A stretch of 64,000 nucleotides of DNA, from assembly GCA_944323075.1 (NCBI GenBank), contig CALURC010000005.1, positions 62,001 through 126,000 of the forward strand, read 5' to 3'. A program made the position numbers and the translations under genes. Below are positions 55,914 through 64,000 of this stretch, piece by piece (the first letter of the stretch is position 1; each line of letters begins with the position of its first letter). The notes below the pieces were generated by a model. It worked only from the letters and a program-made list of their open reading frames with translations, was not told where the DNA came from and made no database searches. This DNA is from an uncultured Alistipes sp. GTDB lineage: Bacteria; Bacteroidota; Bacteroidia; Bacteroidales; Rikenellaceae.

Positions 55914-55970
55914 GGGTCCGTCTCGATGGGTGTAGTTGTATATGGCAATCGCTGTCTGGCCTTAAAAAAG

Positions 55971-55978
55971 CAAAATTA
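55971..55978 (-). promoter_or_regulatory. -7 box of the EEP gene
   Basis: TAATTTTG on the minus strand. Confidence 0.45.
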
Positions 55979-56001
55979 GTAGACTTGTTCTTTGTCTTTA
56001 A

Positions 56002-56042
56002 AAAATTACGACCGGACAAAACGGTTCGTCCGGTCCGGTCGT
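56002..56042 (-). terminator. Terminator of the cyclophilin-DUF3127 operon
   Basis: Ten-base stem (acgaccggac / gtccggtcgt) followed on the minus strand by six T. Confidence 0.8.
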
Positions 56043-56067
56043 AGAGAGTCTATTCCGTGTTGAACGA

Positions 56068-56442
56068 TCAGAAGGGCAGATCGTCGACATCGGTGGCAGA
56101 AGAAGCAGGCTCTTCGGCGCTGAACGCATCTAATGGCGGCAGGTTCTCTGCAGCATATGGTTGGGACTCTGCGGTCGACTTCCGGTTGATCCGCCAAGCC
56201 CGCACTTCAGTGTACCAGCGTCCGTTGTATTCGCGTGATTCGACGTTGGCTGAGACAGCGATTGTTTCACCGGGTTTCAGTGTAGCTGCATCATTGGCCT
56301 TGTCGCCCCAGAATCCGACGCATATTTTTCGGTTGAACTCACCGGGAAGTTCGAATACGACCTCCTGTTTTACCCATTCACCCCGTGCACTTGTTCCTTT
56401 GATCTGGGGAAGAACACGCCATACGACTCCTTCGAATTCCAT
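56068..56442 (-). CDS. DUF3127 OB-fold protein with SSB-like acidic tail
   Basis: A 124-residue cytosolic protein. Residues 1-85 (GVVWRVLPQIKG, FWGDKANDA, VSANVESREYNGRWYTEVRAWRI) match DUF3127, an OB-fold family resembling SSB. A short low-complexity linker (85-115) leads to the C-terminus DVDDLPF. Acidic tails ending in DDxPF are the protein-docking tip of single-stranded DNA-binding proteins, so this may dock with the same repair and replication partners. It follows the cyclophilin gene by three bases. Confidence 0.8.
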   Translation of the reverse strand: MEFEGVVWRVLPQIKGTSARGEWVKQEVVFELPGEFNRKICVGFWGDKANDAATLKPGETIAVSANVESREYNGRWYTEVRAWRINRKSTAESQPYAAENLPPLDAFSAEEPASSATDVDDLPF

Positions 56443-56445
56443 AGC

Positions 56446-57039
56446 TTATTTCTCCTCTCTGATGATTTCGATACTAAGAATTTTGTCGCCCTGACGGATC
56501 TGGTCTATAACGTCCAGTCCTTCAACCACACGGCCAAAACAGGTGTGTACACCATCCAGATGGGCTGTATTGGTCCGGTTCATACAGATAAAGAATTGCG
56601 AGCCTCCCGTATCTTTACCGCGATGGGCCATCGACAGGACGCCTCGATCGTGATATTGTTTCGGGGCTGAAGTCTCGCATTTAATGGTGTAACCAGGACC
56701 TCCGGCTCCGGTTCCGAGCGGACAACCGCCCTGGATAACAAAGTCGGGGATGACCCGGTGGAATGTAAGTCCATTATAAAAACCCGATTCGGCCAGTTTG
56801 CAGAAATTGGCTACGGTGATCGGGGTTTCGTTGTCGTAGAATTCGACATGCATGTCGCCTTTCTCCGTGTGTATGATACCTCTTGTCATGGTCTGATGAT
56901 TATTTTGATGATTTTTAGAATGATCGAAAATAAGAATGCACGACACGACTGCCACTACAAGAATTCCGGTGAGAATTCCATATTTCCGAAGCTGTGCGGC
57001 ATGAGTTTTAATAAAATGTTTCCAATTCATCGATCGCAT
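56446..57039 (-). CDS. Membrane-anchored cyclophilin-type peptidyl-prolyl isomerase
   Basis: A 197-residue protein with a cytosolic N-terminus, one membrane helix (about 21-38) and a periplasmic cyclophilin domain (52-197): [33 protein letters not shown] and [11 protein letters not shown] carry the catalytic Arg, Phe and other pocket residues. It probably folds envelope proteins. It shares an operon with the DUF3127 gene. Confidence 0.9.
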   Translation of the reverse strand: MRSMNWKHFIKTHAAQLRKYGILTGILVVAVVSCILIFDHSKNHQNNHQTMTRGIIHTEKGDMHVEFYDNETPITVANFCKLAESGFYNGLTFHRVIPDFVIQGGCPLGTGAGGPGYTIKCETSAPKQYHDRGVLSMAHRGKDTGGSQFFICMNRTNTAHLDGVHTCFGRVVEGLDVIDQIRQGDKILSIEIIREEK

Positions 57040-57056
57040 ATCCGATTTTCCGAACC

Positions 57057-57064
57057 CAAAGGTA
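57057..57064 (-). promoter_or_regulatory. -7 box of the cyclophilin-DUF3127 operon
   Basis: TACCTTTG on the minus strand, 18 bases before the first ATG; the next Met (57030) would have a more usual leader. Confidence 0.45.
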
Positions 57065-57162
57065 CGTCTCCTCCCTTAAAAATCCAAGCGGTCACAGCTT
57101 CTTTTCCTCGACTCTTTACACGTCGGCGATATGGATAAGTGTCGCGTGAACTGATAGATCGT

Positions 57163-58389
57163 TTAGGCAGAAGTCTCTGCGGTTGTCTCTTTTTTGCGTC
57201 GATTCATGCGCGGGGCCCGTTTGAATTCTCGGGTCCGGTCGAATTGATAACGATAGGTCGTGTGCATCTTGTGTCTTTTGGCGCAGACGTAGTTTTCTAC
57301 CATACGCATCATAACCGGATTGAAATCGCCGATCCATGCCAACTCGAGACTTGTATATCGGCCGTGCATCTTCTTGCCGACATATTGTTCGAACGTGTAG
57401 ATCATACCCGATTCGATGCCCTTACCTTGAAATTCCGGAGTCACGCCGAAAATGATGGCAAAGATTCTTTTGGCTTTTTTCGTAACTTTTAGCCGCCACA
57501 AAAAGCGCAGTTTTTGCCACAAACCGAATTTCCCGTTCAATGGTCCGATAATTCCGTTCAGGTCGGGGATCATCAGGTAGAAACCGATGGGCTTGTCGTC
57601 ATAGTAGGCGAAATACATCAACCGTTCGTCGATAATCGGGCGCAAGGTATTCATCAGTTTGAAGGCGTGTTCGCGATCGATCGGTTTGACACCCGAGAAT
57701 CCGGCCCACGCTTTGTTGTAGACCGAGAGGAAGTCGTCTGCGTACCTTTCGATATGGCGTTTGTCCATGTGTTCGAAACGGTATCGTGGCTCCTCTTGAA
57801 GCCGTTTGACCCGTTCGTAAACATTTTCGGGGAAGAGCCCTTCAGCCAGTTCACGCAGGTAGGTGTGCTGATTGAAGTAGTTCTGAAAACCGTAATTTTC
57901 GAACAGTTGGATGTAGTATTTGAAATTATAAGGATTGGTGTATAGCGGTGTGAATTCAAATCCTTCGACCAACAGCCCCCACCACTGATCGCGGTCACCG
58001 AAGTTGATAGGGCCGTCCATAGCTTCCAAACCCCGGGCGGCGAGCCAGTCGCGGGCGGCATCGAAAAGCAGGTTGGCAACCTCCTGATCATTGATCGATT
58101 CGAAGAATCCGCACCCTCCGGTGGGCATATATTCCGAAGCTTTTACCAATTCACGGTTGTAAAAGGCGGCGATACGGCCTACCGTTTTGTTTCGTTCGTC
58201 GCGGACGATCCAGCGGATAACCTCTCCGTCCCGGAGCAATTCGTTGGTTTCGACGTGGAATCGATTCTCGATATCCTGATCGAGCGGACAGATCCAATGG
58301 GGTTCGTTTTTGTACAGGCGTTTGGGCAGATCCAAAAATTCACGGACCCTCTTCCGTGAGTCTACCTCTTCGAGGGTATATTTAGCCAT
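57163..58389 (-). CDS. GNAT-fold acyltransferase-like protein
   Basis: A 408-residue cytosolic protein. A C-terminal acetyl-CoA-binding signature is suggested by FGVTPEFQGKGIESGMI (about 320-336), close to the GNAT Q/RxxGxG/A pattern. Residues 60-130 (EVIRWIVRDERNKTVGRIAAFYN) look like the N-terminal half of a GNAT fold, so this may be a double-GNAT or FemX-like protein. The frame opens 32 codons upstream, but a -7 box lies there; start at 58389. Substrate unknown. It is divergent from the REC/PEP-synthase-like gene. Confidence 0.7.
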   Translation of the reverse strand: MAKYTLEEVDSRKRVREFLDLPKRLYKNEPHWICPLDQDIENRFHVETNELLRDGEVIRWIVRDERNKTVGRIAAFYNRELVKASEYMPTGGCGFFESINDQEVANLLFDAARDWLAARGLEAMDGPINFGDRDQWWGLLVEGFEFTPLYTNPYNFKYYIQLFENYGFQNYFNQHTYLRELAEGLFPENVYERVKRLQEEPRYRFEHMDKRHIERYADDFLSVYNKAWAGFSGVKPIDREHAFKLMNTLRPIIDERLMYFAYYDDKPIGFYLMIPDLNGIIGPLNGKFGLWQKLRFLWRLKVTKKAKRIFAIIFGVTPEFQGKGIESGMIYTFEQYVGKKMHGRYTSLELAWIGDFNPVMMRMVENYVCAKRHKMHTTYRYQFDRTREFKRAPRMNRRKKETTAETSA

Positions 58390-58410
58390 ACTCGTTTCGA
58401 TAATTTCCGC

Positions 58411-58418
58411 CAAAGATA
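58411..58418 (-). promoter_or_regulatory. -7 box of the GNAT-like gene
   Basis: TATCTTTG on the minus strand, 22 bases before the start; it fixes that start. Confidence 0.6.
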
Positions 58419-58439
58419 CGAAATTTCCTAAAATTGTGG

Positions 58440-58447
58440 TAAGTTTG
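58440..58447 (+). promoter_or_regulatory. -7 box of the REC/PEP-synthase-like gene
   Basis: TAAGTTTG, 28 bases before the chosen ATG. Confidence 0.5.
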
Positions 58448-58474
58448 TCCGTATACAACAACGAAAGCTGGGTT

Positions 58475-61471
58475 ATGAATCGCAACGAGAAACATGTGTT
58501 GTCGTCGGAGGTGTCGGTGACCTATGCCGATTTGATGAGTCGGCGGATCAGAAAAGTTTTATTGATTGGAAGCAGCTACGATGCGTTTACGTTGGAGGAG
58601 GATGGACGGATCGATGTCCAGATCAGCAACGAGTACATCGAGCTGAATTTGAGTAATCCGCCTACTTTTACACGGGTGAGCTCTTCGCTCGAGGCTCTGG
58701 AGCTGTTGCAGCAGGATTCCGGATTCGATTTGGTGATCAGTATGTTTAATGTCGGGGAGGTGGATGTGTTCCATCTGGCGCAGCGGATCAAGGAGATTCA
58801 GTCCGACATTCCGGTGGTGTTGCTGACCAATTTTTCGCGCGACATCGGCCTGAAGATCGAGCGGGAGGATACGTCGGCGATCGACTATATTTTCTATTGG
58901 CACGGGAACCCCGATCTGATATTGACGATTATCAAGTTGATTGAGGACCGGATGAATGCCGATGCCGATATTTTGGGGTTCGGGGTGCAGGCTATTCTGC
59001 TGGTTGAGGACTCGATTAAATACTATTCGACCTATTTGCCGACCATCTATAAGTTGGTGTTGCAGCAGAGCCGTGAGTTTTCGACGGAGGCGCTCAACGA
59101 ACAGCAGCAGAAACTGCGTAAACGGGCCCGCCCGAAGATTCTGTTAGCCACCAACTATGAAGAGGCAGTCGGACTGTACGAGAAGTACAAGAATAATCTG
59201 TTGGGTGTGATTTCGGATGTCGGATTCGTCCTGCATAAGGGAGATCCCTCGTCCAGCGAAAAGCTTGATGCAGGAATCGACCTGTGCCGGATGATCAAAC
59301 GCGACAATCCGCTGATGCCCTTTTTGCTTCAATCTTCGCAGGAGAGCATGCGCCAAACGGCAGAAGAGCTCGGCGTCGGATTTATTGCAAAATATTCCAA
59401 AACGCTGTTGATCGAATTGAGCGACTATATCGAGGAGGAGTTCTCGTTCGGAGATTTTGTGTTCAAGGATCTGAAAACCGGGGCGGTGATCGGACGGGCT
59501 CGCGACCTGCGCGACCTGCAACAACTCGTTATGGAGATTCCCGAGGAGGTACTTTTTTATCACGGAGACCGAAATCGCCTGTCGAAGTGGATGTATTCGC
59601 GGGGATTGTTTTCGTTGGCGGCGACAATTCGGCAGGTTCGTCAGGGAAATTTCGATTCGGTCGACGAGATGCGCAGTTTCATCGCCCACAAGATAGAGGA
59701 GTACCGTTTCCTGCAAGGCTTCGGGGTCGTTGCCCGTTTCGACCGCGAAACGTATGACGATCATATCTGGTTTGCCCGCATCGGGAACGGTTCGCTCGGA
59801 GGAAAGGCGCGCGGACTGGCCTTCATGAACAGCATGCTGCACAAACATCGCTTCTATGACCGCTATGAGGGGATACACGTTCGCCTGCCCCGTACGGTGG
59901 TGATTGCGACCGACTGTTTTGACGATTTTATCCGCGAAAACGGACTGCAGTATGTCATCAATGCCGATATTACCGATGAGGAGATCCTCTCTGAATTTGT
60001 AAGCTCTCGTCTGCCCGAATCGTTGGTGGAGGATCTCCGTGTCTTTATCCGGCACGCTTCGGCTCCGATTGCCGTTCGGTCGAGTTCGAAACTCGAGGAT
60101 TCCCACTACCAGCCTTTTGCGGGTATTTATTCGACCTACATGATTCCGTTGACCAATAATGAGGATCAGACCTTACGGTTATTGGGTAAGGCGATCAAGA
60201 GTGTCTATGCTTCGGTCTATTTCGCTTCGAGCAGAGCCTATATTCAGGCGACTTCTAATTTGTTGAGCGAGGAAAAAATGGGGGTTTTGATTCAGGAGGT
60301 ATGTGGTTCGGCCGACAGCGGATACTTCTTCCCGACGATTTCGGGAGTGGCACGTTCGCTAAACTTCTATCCCATTGGCGACGAGAAGCCGCAAGACGGA
60401 ATTGTCAATCTGGCTTTCGGCTTGGGTAAATTGGTGGTGGATGGCGGACAAACTCTGCGTTTTTCGCCCCGCTATCCCAAGAATATTCTACAACTTTCGA
60501 CGCCTGAGCTTGCACTTCGTGATACGCAACGCGAGATGTATGCCCTGAATCTGAAACCCGAGGAGTTCAAAACCTCGATTGACGATGCGGTCAACCTCGA
60601 ACGTTTTGAGATCAATCGGGTCCGACACTTCCGCAGCATGCGTTATGTCTCATCGACGTGGGATGCCGAGAATCAGCGGATTACCGACAGCTCGTTTGTT
60701 GAGGGACGTAAGATCATCACCTTCTCCCAGATTTTGAAGTATGACACAATTCCGTTGGCTCAGATTATATGCGATTTGCTCGAAATGGGCGAAAAGGAGA
60801 TGCGTTGCCCGGTCGAGATGGAGTTTGCTGTGGATATGGACGTACCGTACGGAAGTGAAAAGACATTTAATTTTCTGCAGATCCGACCGATTGTTGATTC
60901 TCAGGCCAATGCCTCGCTCGACTGGTCGAAAGTCGATACGCACGATGCCTTGGTTTATGCCGAGAATGCGTTGGGGTTGGGGGCGATTGACGATGTGTTC
61001 GATGTGATATATGTACGTAACGAGGCTTTCGACAGTGCACACACGCAGCAGATTGCCGATGAGATCGATCGTCTGAATACCTCGATGCGCAACGAAAAGC
61101 GTTCGTATGTGCTGATCGGTCCCGGACGTTGGGGATCGAGCGATCCGTGGCTGGGGATTCCGGTTCGCTGGACTTCTATTTCCGAAGCGAAGGTGATCGT
61201 CGAGTGCGGGTTGGAGGATTTCCGGATCGAGCCGAGTCAGGGAACCCATTTTTTCCAGAATCTGACCTCGTTCGGCGTGGGATATATGACGATCGCTCCC
61301 TATATGGGTGACGGGTCGTTCGATTCGGTACGTCTCGATGCGATGGATGCGGTCTACGAGAGCCAATGGATCCGTCAGGTCCGTTTCCCACATATGTTGC
61401 ATATCTATGTCGATGGCCGCAAAAACCGGGGAATTATTTCGGACAAACCATTCATGACCGATCAGAAGTAA
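58475..61471 (+). CDS. Fusion of two receiver-like domains with a PEP-synthase-like ATP-binding domain
   Basis: A 998-residue cytosolic protein. Residues about 25-160 form a receiver-like fold whose phosphorylation site is Met90 (LVISMFNVG), so it is likely inert. Residues about 172-320 form a second receiver with LLVEDS (Glu178, Asp179), the acceptor Asp248 (VISDVGF) and Lys306. From about 435 on there is an ATP-grasp domain of the PEP/pyruvate-phosphate dikinase type (IGNGSLGGKARGLAFM, AVRSSSKLEDSHYQPFAGIYSTYM, IQEVCG, LGKLVVDGG). The phosphohistidine and PEP domains are missing. The C-terminus has GPGRWGSSDPW. The function is unknown. The frame extends 55 codons upstream into the divergent gene; the ATG at 58475 follows its own promoter. 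Confidence 0.8.
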   Translation: MNRNEKHVLSSEVSVTYADLMSRRIRKVLLIGSSYDAFTLEEDGRIDVQISNEYIELNLSNPPTFTRVSSSLEALELLQQDSGFDLVISMFNVGEVDVFHLAQRIKEIQSDIPVVLLTNFSRDIGLKIEREDTSAIDYIFYWHGNPDLILTIIKLIEDRMNADADILGFGVQAILLVEDSIKYYSTYLPTIYKLVLQQSREFSTEALNEQQQKLRKRARPKILLATNYEEAVGLYEKYKNNLLGVISDVGFVLHKGDPSSSEKLDAGIDLCRMIKRDNPLMPFLLQSSQESMRQTAEELGVGFIAKYSKTLLIELSDYIEEEFSFGDFVFKDLKTGAVIGRARDLRDLQQLVMEIPEEVLFYHGDRNRLSKWMYSRGLFSLAATIRQVRQGNFDSVDEMRSFIAHKIEEYRFLQGFGVVARFDRETYDDHIWFARIGNGSLGGKARGLAFMNSMLHKHRFYDRYEGIHVRLPRTVVIATDCFDDFIRENGLQYVINADITDEEILSEFVSSRLPESLVEDLRVFIRHASAPIAVRSSSKLEDSHYQPFAGIYSTYMIPLTNNEDQTLRLLGKAIKSVYASVYFASSRAYIQATSNLLSEEKMGVLIQEVCGSADSGYFFPTISGVARSLNFYPIGDEKPQDGIVNLAFGLGKLVVDGGQTLRFSPRYPKNILQLSTPELALRDTQREMYALNLKPEEFKTSIDDAVNLERFEINRVRHFRSMRYVSSTWDAENQRITDSSFVEGRKIITFSQILKYDTIPLAQIICDLLEMGEKEMRCPVEMEFAVDMDVPYGSEKTFNFLQIRPIVDSQANASLDWSKVDTHDALVYAENALGLGAIDDVFDVIYVRNEAFDSAHTQQIADEIDRLNTSMRNEKRSYVLIGPGRWGSSDPWLGIPVRWTSISEAKVIVECGLEDFRIEPSQGTHFFQNLTSFGVGYMTIAPYMGDGSFDSVRLDAMDAVYESQWIRQVRFPHMLHIYVDGRKNRGIISDKPFMTDQK

Positions 61472-61579
61472 GATTCCGATCGGTCGATGCCGATGTGTAT
61501 TTGACTGGCCGGTGGTGTGTGCCGGTGTCTGTATGTCTGATCCGTATTTGATGGTGGAGACCCGAATTGGCGGGTGCGG

Positions 61580-63037
61580 TTAGTGACGTTCCAGCCGTTT
61601 TTCCCGGTCGATGCAGCGGGGCAGTTCGTTTTCGTAGTGCGTGACGTAGATCAGGGTCTTGGCCGGACGTTCGCAGAAGGCCTCGATGACGGCACGTGCA
61701 CGCTCTTTGTTGTAGCAGTCGAGTCCGTGCAGCGGTTCGTCGAGGATCAGCAGGTCAGGGTCTTTGACGAAGGCGCGGGCCAACAGCAGCAACCGCTGTT
61801 CTCCGGAGGAGAGCTTGACGAACGACCGGTCGCGGAGCTTTTCGATACCGAAAGCCTTCAGCCATTCGTCACAGATGGCGCGTTGCTCCTCATTGGGAGT
61901 CAAATAAAGTCCGATCGAGTCGAAAAATCCCGAAGCGACAATGTCGATGGCCGGAATGTGTTTCATGTATGAACGGTGCATCTCGGGTGATACGTAGCCG
62001 ATGTGCTTTTTGATGTCCCAGATGCTTTCTCCCGATCCCCGTTGACGGCCGAATAGCGAGATGTCCTGTGCATAGGATTGCGGGTTATCCGCACTGATCA
62101 GGCTGAGCAGCGTCGATTTTCCTGCGCCGTTCGGACCGGTCAGGGTCCATTTTTCACCGTTGCGAATCGTCCAGTTCAAAGAGTCGAGGATAGTCCGTTC
62201 TCCATATCGGATGGTAACGTTTTGCATCCGTACGATTTCGTCACATTCGATTGGTGTTCGTGTGGGTGTTGGAAGTGAAATTGAATGGGCACGATAGGTG
62301 TCATCGAGCTCCTTTTTATGGCGGGTATAAGGCTCGTTGGCAAAAAATTCAGCACGGGTCTGTTTCTTGCCACACTGCATTCCATCTACCGTATATACGT
62401 GGGTGATGAACTCGGGAATGTCCGTCGGGGCCGATACCGAAAGGATAATCTGTACGTTGGACTCGCGGACAACACGGACGAGCAGCTCTTCGAGGGTCTG
62501 ACGGGCCTCTTTGTCGAGTCCGATGAAGGGACTTTCGACAATCAGAATACGCGGAGCCGATATCAGCATTTTGGCGATTTGAAATTTGCGTAACTCTCCG
62601 CTCGATAGCAGAATGATCTGTTTGTCGAGCATTGCTTCGATGCCGAGTTGGTGGAACAGACGTTGACGTTCCTCATCGCTGCATGTCATTTTTTCAAACA
62701 TTTCACGGACCAGCGGGGCGCTTTCTCTGTCGGAGGCATTCCAGCGTTGTTGGTAATAATATTCGCCATCGGCACTGCCGTAAGCGTCACGGAACGTGAT
62801 GTGGCGGATATGTTCCGAAACATGGTCGTCCGATGTTCCGAAATCGAAATCGATATGTCCCTGTTCGAGATAGATGTTACCTTGTACCGTTTCGATCAGG
62901 ATTGTTTTCCCGCTGCCGTTGAGTCCCATGACGGCGATTTGTTCGTTCGGGTTAATTGAGAAGTCTATCGGTGTTTGGAAACGGCGGCTTTCGTCGCGCA
63001 CGACACCGCCCTTCAGTGAAATGATCGGTCGTTCCAT
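61580..63037 (-). CDS. Tandem ABC ATPase, ModF-like
   Basis: A 485-residue cytosolic protein with two ABC nucleotide-binding domains and no membrane segment, similar in plan to ModF/PhrA. NBD1 has Walker A GLNGSGKT (38-45) and signature LSSGE (144-148), but Walker B reads ILIVESP, so Asp is Glu168 and the catalytic Glu is Ser169. NBD2 is complete: GPNGAGKST (about 305), KLSSGEQRLLLLARA, LLILDEPLHGLD and YVTHYENE. The asymmetry suggests one working ATP site. Partner and substrate unknown; no molybdate genes are nearby. Confidence 0.82.
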   Translation of the reverse strand: MERPIISLKGGVVRDESRRFQTPIDFSINPNEQIAVMGLNGSGKTILIETVQGNIYLEQGHIDFDFGTSDDHVSEHIRHITFRDAYGSADGEYYYQQRWNASDRESAPLVREMFEKMTCSDEERQRLFHQLGIEAMLDKQIILLSSGELRKFQIAKMLISAPRILIVESPFIGLDKEARQTLEELLVRVVRESNVQIILSVSAPTDIPEFITHVYTVDGMQCGKKQTRAEFFANEPYTRHKKELDDTYRAHSISLPTPTRTPIECDEIVRMQNVTIRYGERTILDSLNWTIRNGEKWTLTGPNGAGKSTLLSLISADNPQSYAQDISLFGRQRGSGESIWDIKKHIGYVSPEMHRSYMKHIPAIDIVASGFFDSIGLYLTPNEEQRAICDEWLKAFGIEKLRDRSFVKLSSGEQRLLLLARAFVKDPDLLILDEPLHGLDCYNKERARAVIEAFCERPAKTLIYVTHYENELPRCIDREKRLERH

Positions 63038-63061
63038 GTTTTATTCGAATTTTGAACGGCG

Positions 63062-63069
63062 CAAAAATA
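63062..63069 (-). promoter_or_regulatory. -7 box of the tandem ABC gene
   Basis: TATTTTTG on the minus strand, 25 bases before the start. Confidence 0.4.
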
Positions 63070-63133
63070 CGTAAAAACCGAACTCGATGTTCTTTTCGGA
63101 CTATTTCTGGTCGAAACCCGTTATTTTTTTTGA

Positions 63134-64000
63134 TTACAACTTGTGTACCGTATATCCTGATGTGGAAAAATCCATGCCGGTGGCTTGAAGATGTGGAAAA
63201 TTGTTCAGAATGGTCTGCTGTTGTTCGGCATCGGCAGCGAATAGGGCAGTCGAGAGAACTTCACATTCAGTGGAAGAAGGGGAAACTACCGACACGATTT
63301 GGTTGGTTTCGATCGGTTCACCGGTTCGGGTCGAACGGATGTGCCCCCGATTGTATGGCAGGTTTCCGGAAGAGGATAAACTTTCATTTTGCAGGTCAAA
63401 CAAGTTCATGGTCGTTCCGCGATGCATTGGGTTTTCGACGCCGATTTGCCACTTCTTGCCTGAAGGGTGGAGCCCGATGCCGCACACGGAGCTGTTTCCG
63501 AAGCTGAGCAGAGCGGAGGAAACACCTGCTCCGACAACTATTCTGCGGGCCGTTTCGAGTGCATAGCCTTTGCCGAACCCTCCGAAATCGGCGATGGCAT
63601 CAGGCCTTAATTTGACGATTGACTCGCAGGGAACATCGACAGTAAAGCAGGGCGTTTCGATCCGGTAGTCGGGTGTCTGTACGGCGATGTCGAATGCACC
63701 GCCAGTCATTTCCCGATAGCGCAATGCCTCTGAGAAGATGGCGAGTAGTTCCGGGTCGGCTGCATAACGGTCGTAGTTGTCGAGGTGGTTTATCTGCCAG
63801 ATATCGCTCTCCTCGTCGAATCGGTTCAGTCGTTTTTCGAGTCTCAAGGTCTCTTCTGCAACTTTGTGACACAGTGTTGTCCCGAGTTCTTCCTCGATTC
63901 CGATAGCCAACAGATCGAAACGGCTGTGCATCGCCTCGAACCATCCGTAATAGATACCGGCTCCCGATAGGGTGCGTTTGAAGGTATGGCTGATCTGTTC
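63134..64000 (-). CDS. FAD:protein FMN transferase (ApbE-like), 5' end cut by window
   Basis: Flavin transferase that links FMN to threonines of proteins such as Nqr/Rnf subunits. The frame is open from base 64000 (no stop in the last 23 codons), so the N-terminus, which could include a signal peptide, is outside. YYGWFEAMHSRFDLLAIG, RLNRFDEESDIWQINH, DFGGFGKGYALETARRI and GHIRSTRTGEPI follow ApbE. The usual C-terminal Asp (ADALST type) is Glu in CEVLSTALF. It precedes the tandem ABC gene by 96 bases on the same strand. Confidence 0.87.
   Translation of the reverse strand, partial: EQISHTFKRTLSGAGIYYGWFEAMHSRFDLLAIGIEEELGTTLCHKVAEETLRLEKRLNRFDEESDIWQINHLDNYDRYAADPELLAIFSEALRYREMTGGAFDIAVQTPDYRIETPCFTVDVPCESIVKLRPDAIADFGGFGKGYALETARRIVVGAGVSSALLSFGNSSVCGIGLHPSGKKWQIGVENPMHRGTTMNLFDLQNESLSSSGNLPYNRGHIRSTRTGEPIETNQIVSVVSPSSTECEVLSTALFAADAEQQQTILNNFPHLQATGMDFSTSGYTVHKL

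Noticed and set aside
58310..58474. 55-codon extension of the REC/PEP-synthase-like gene
   Set aside because: It overlaps the divergent GNAT-like gene and lies upstream of the gene's own -7 box.
1..64000. CRISPR arrays, insertion sequences, phage genes, tRNA or rRNA genes
   Set aside because: No regular repeat-spacer pattern, transposase, integrase, or tRNA-type arm was found in any region I read.

Overview
The window looks like chromosome of a Bacteroidales bacterium (Bacteroidota), probably from a gut. Four things point there: repeated -7 boxes of the TAnnTTTG type, several with a TTTG element 19-20 bases upstream, the promoter form of this phylum; the rpmB-rpmG-DUF4295 set; families largely confined to the phylum (DUF4286, DUF4295, DUF4919, DUF3127); and many secreted glycosidases and short lipoproteins. 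The genus cannot be fixed from the sequence. A futalosine-pathway gene (mqnC) argues against a typical Bacteroides; a Rikenellaceae-like member is a guess.

Left part (1-13.5 kb): a 3'-truncated fucO, an M48 protease, gcvT, a Nudix hydrolase, a nitroreductase, mgsA, then a DUF4286-GH31-cysQ operon, rplU-rpmA, rny, a structured RNA that I read as 6S RNA, zapA with a small coiled-coil partner, and rimO. MgsA and FucO could cooperate in methylglyoxal/lactaldehyde metabolism, although they are not in one operon.

13.5-20.9 kb is an accessory block: a secreted protein of unknown function, a ferritin, a DUF4919 protein, two tandem paralogous lipoproteins, ftsY, and a membrane-protein pseudogene with two compensating frameshifts. 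The minus-strand genes around it (rpmB, rpmG, DUF4295, ftsY, rimO) look like one ancestral cluster that has been split.

20.9-38 kb: the ribosomal protein cluster, a GH20 hexosaminidase, a Dps-like ferritin, an ArsC-family protein, ribH-TPR facing recF-DUF721, a GH43 enzyme, an MsbA-like exporter, an AT-rich gene-free block between two convergent terminators, an FKBP lipoprotein, an arginase-family/nhaA pair, pdxB and mqnC.

38-64 kb: a 2[4Fe-4S] ferredoxin, an operon of glutaminyl cyclotransferase, metH, metF and an M20 amidohydrolase, serS, cinA, a third member of the lipoprotein family, an unknown lipoprotein followed by pyrD and plsY, miaB, an EEP-family hydrolase, a membrane cyclophilin with a DUF3127 protein, a GNAT-like protein divergent from a large REC-REC-PEP-synthase-like fusion, a tandem ABC ATPase and a 5'-truncated ApbE-like flavin transferase. 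No tRNA, rRNA, CRISPR array, insertion sequence or phage gene was recognised. The items most worth following are the lipoprotein family, the REC/PEP-synthase-like fusion, the 6S-like RNA, the double-frameshift pseudogene and the DUF3127 protein with an SSB-like tail.
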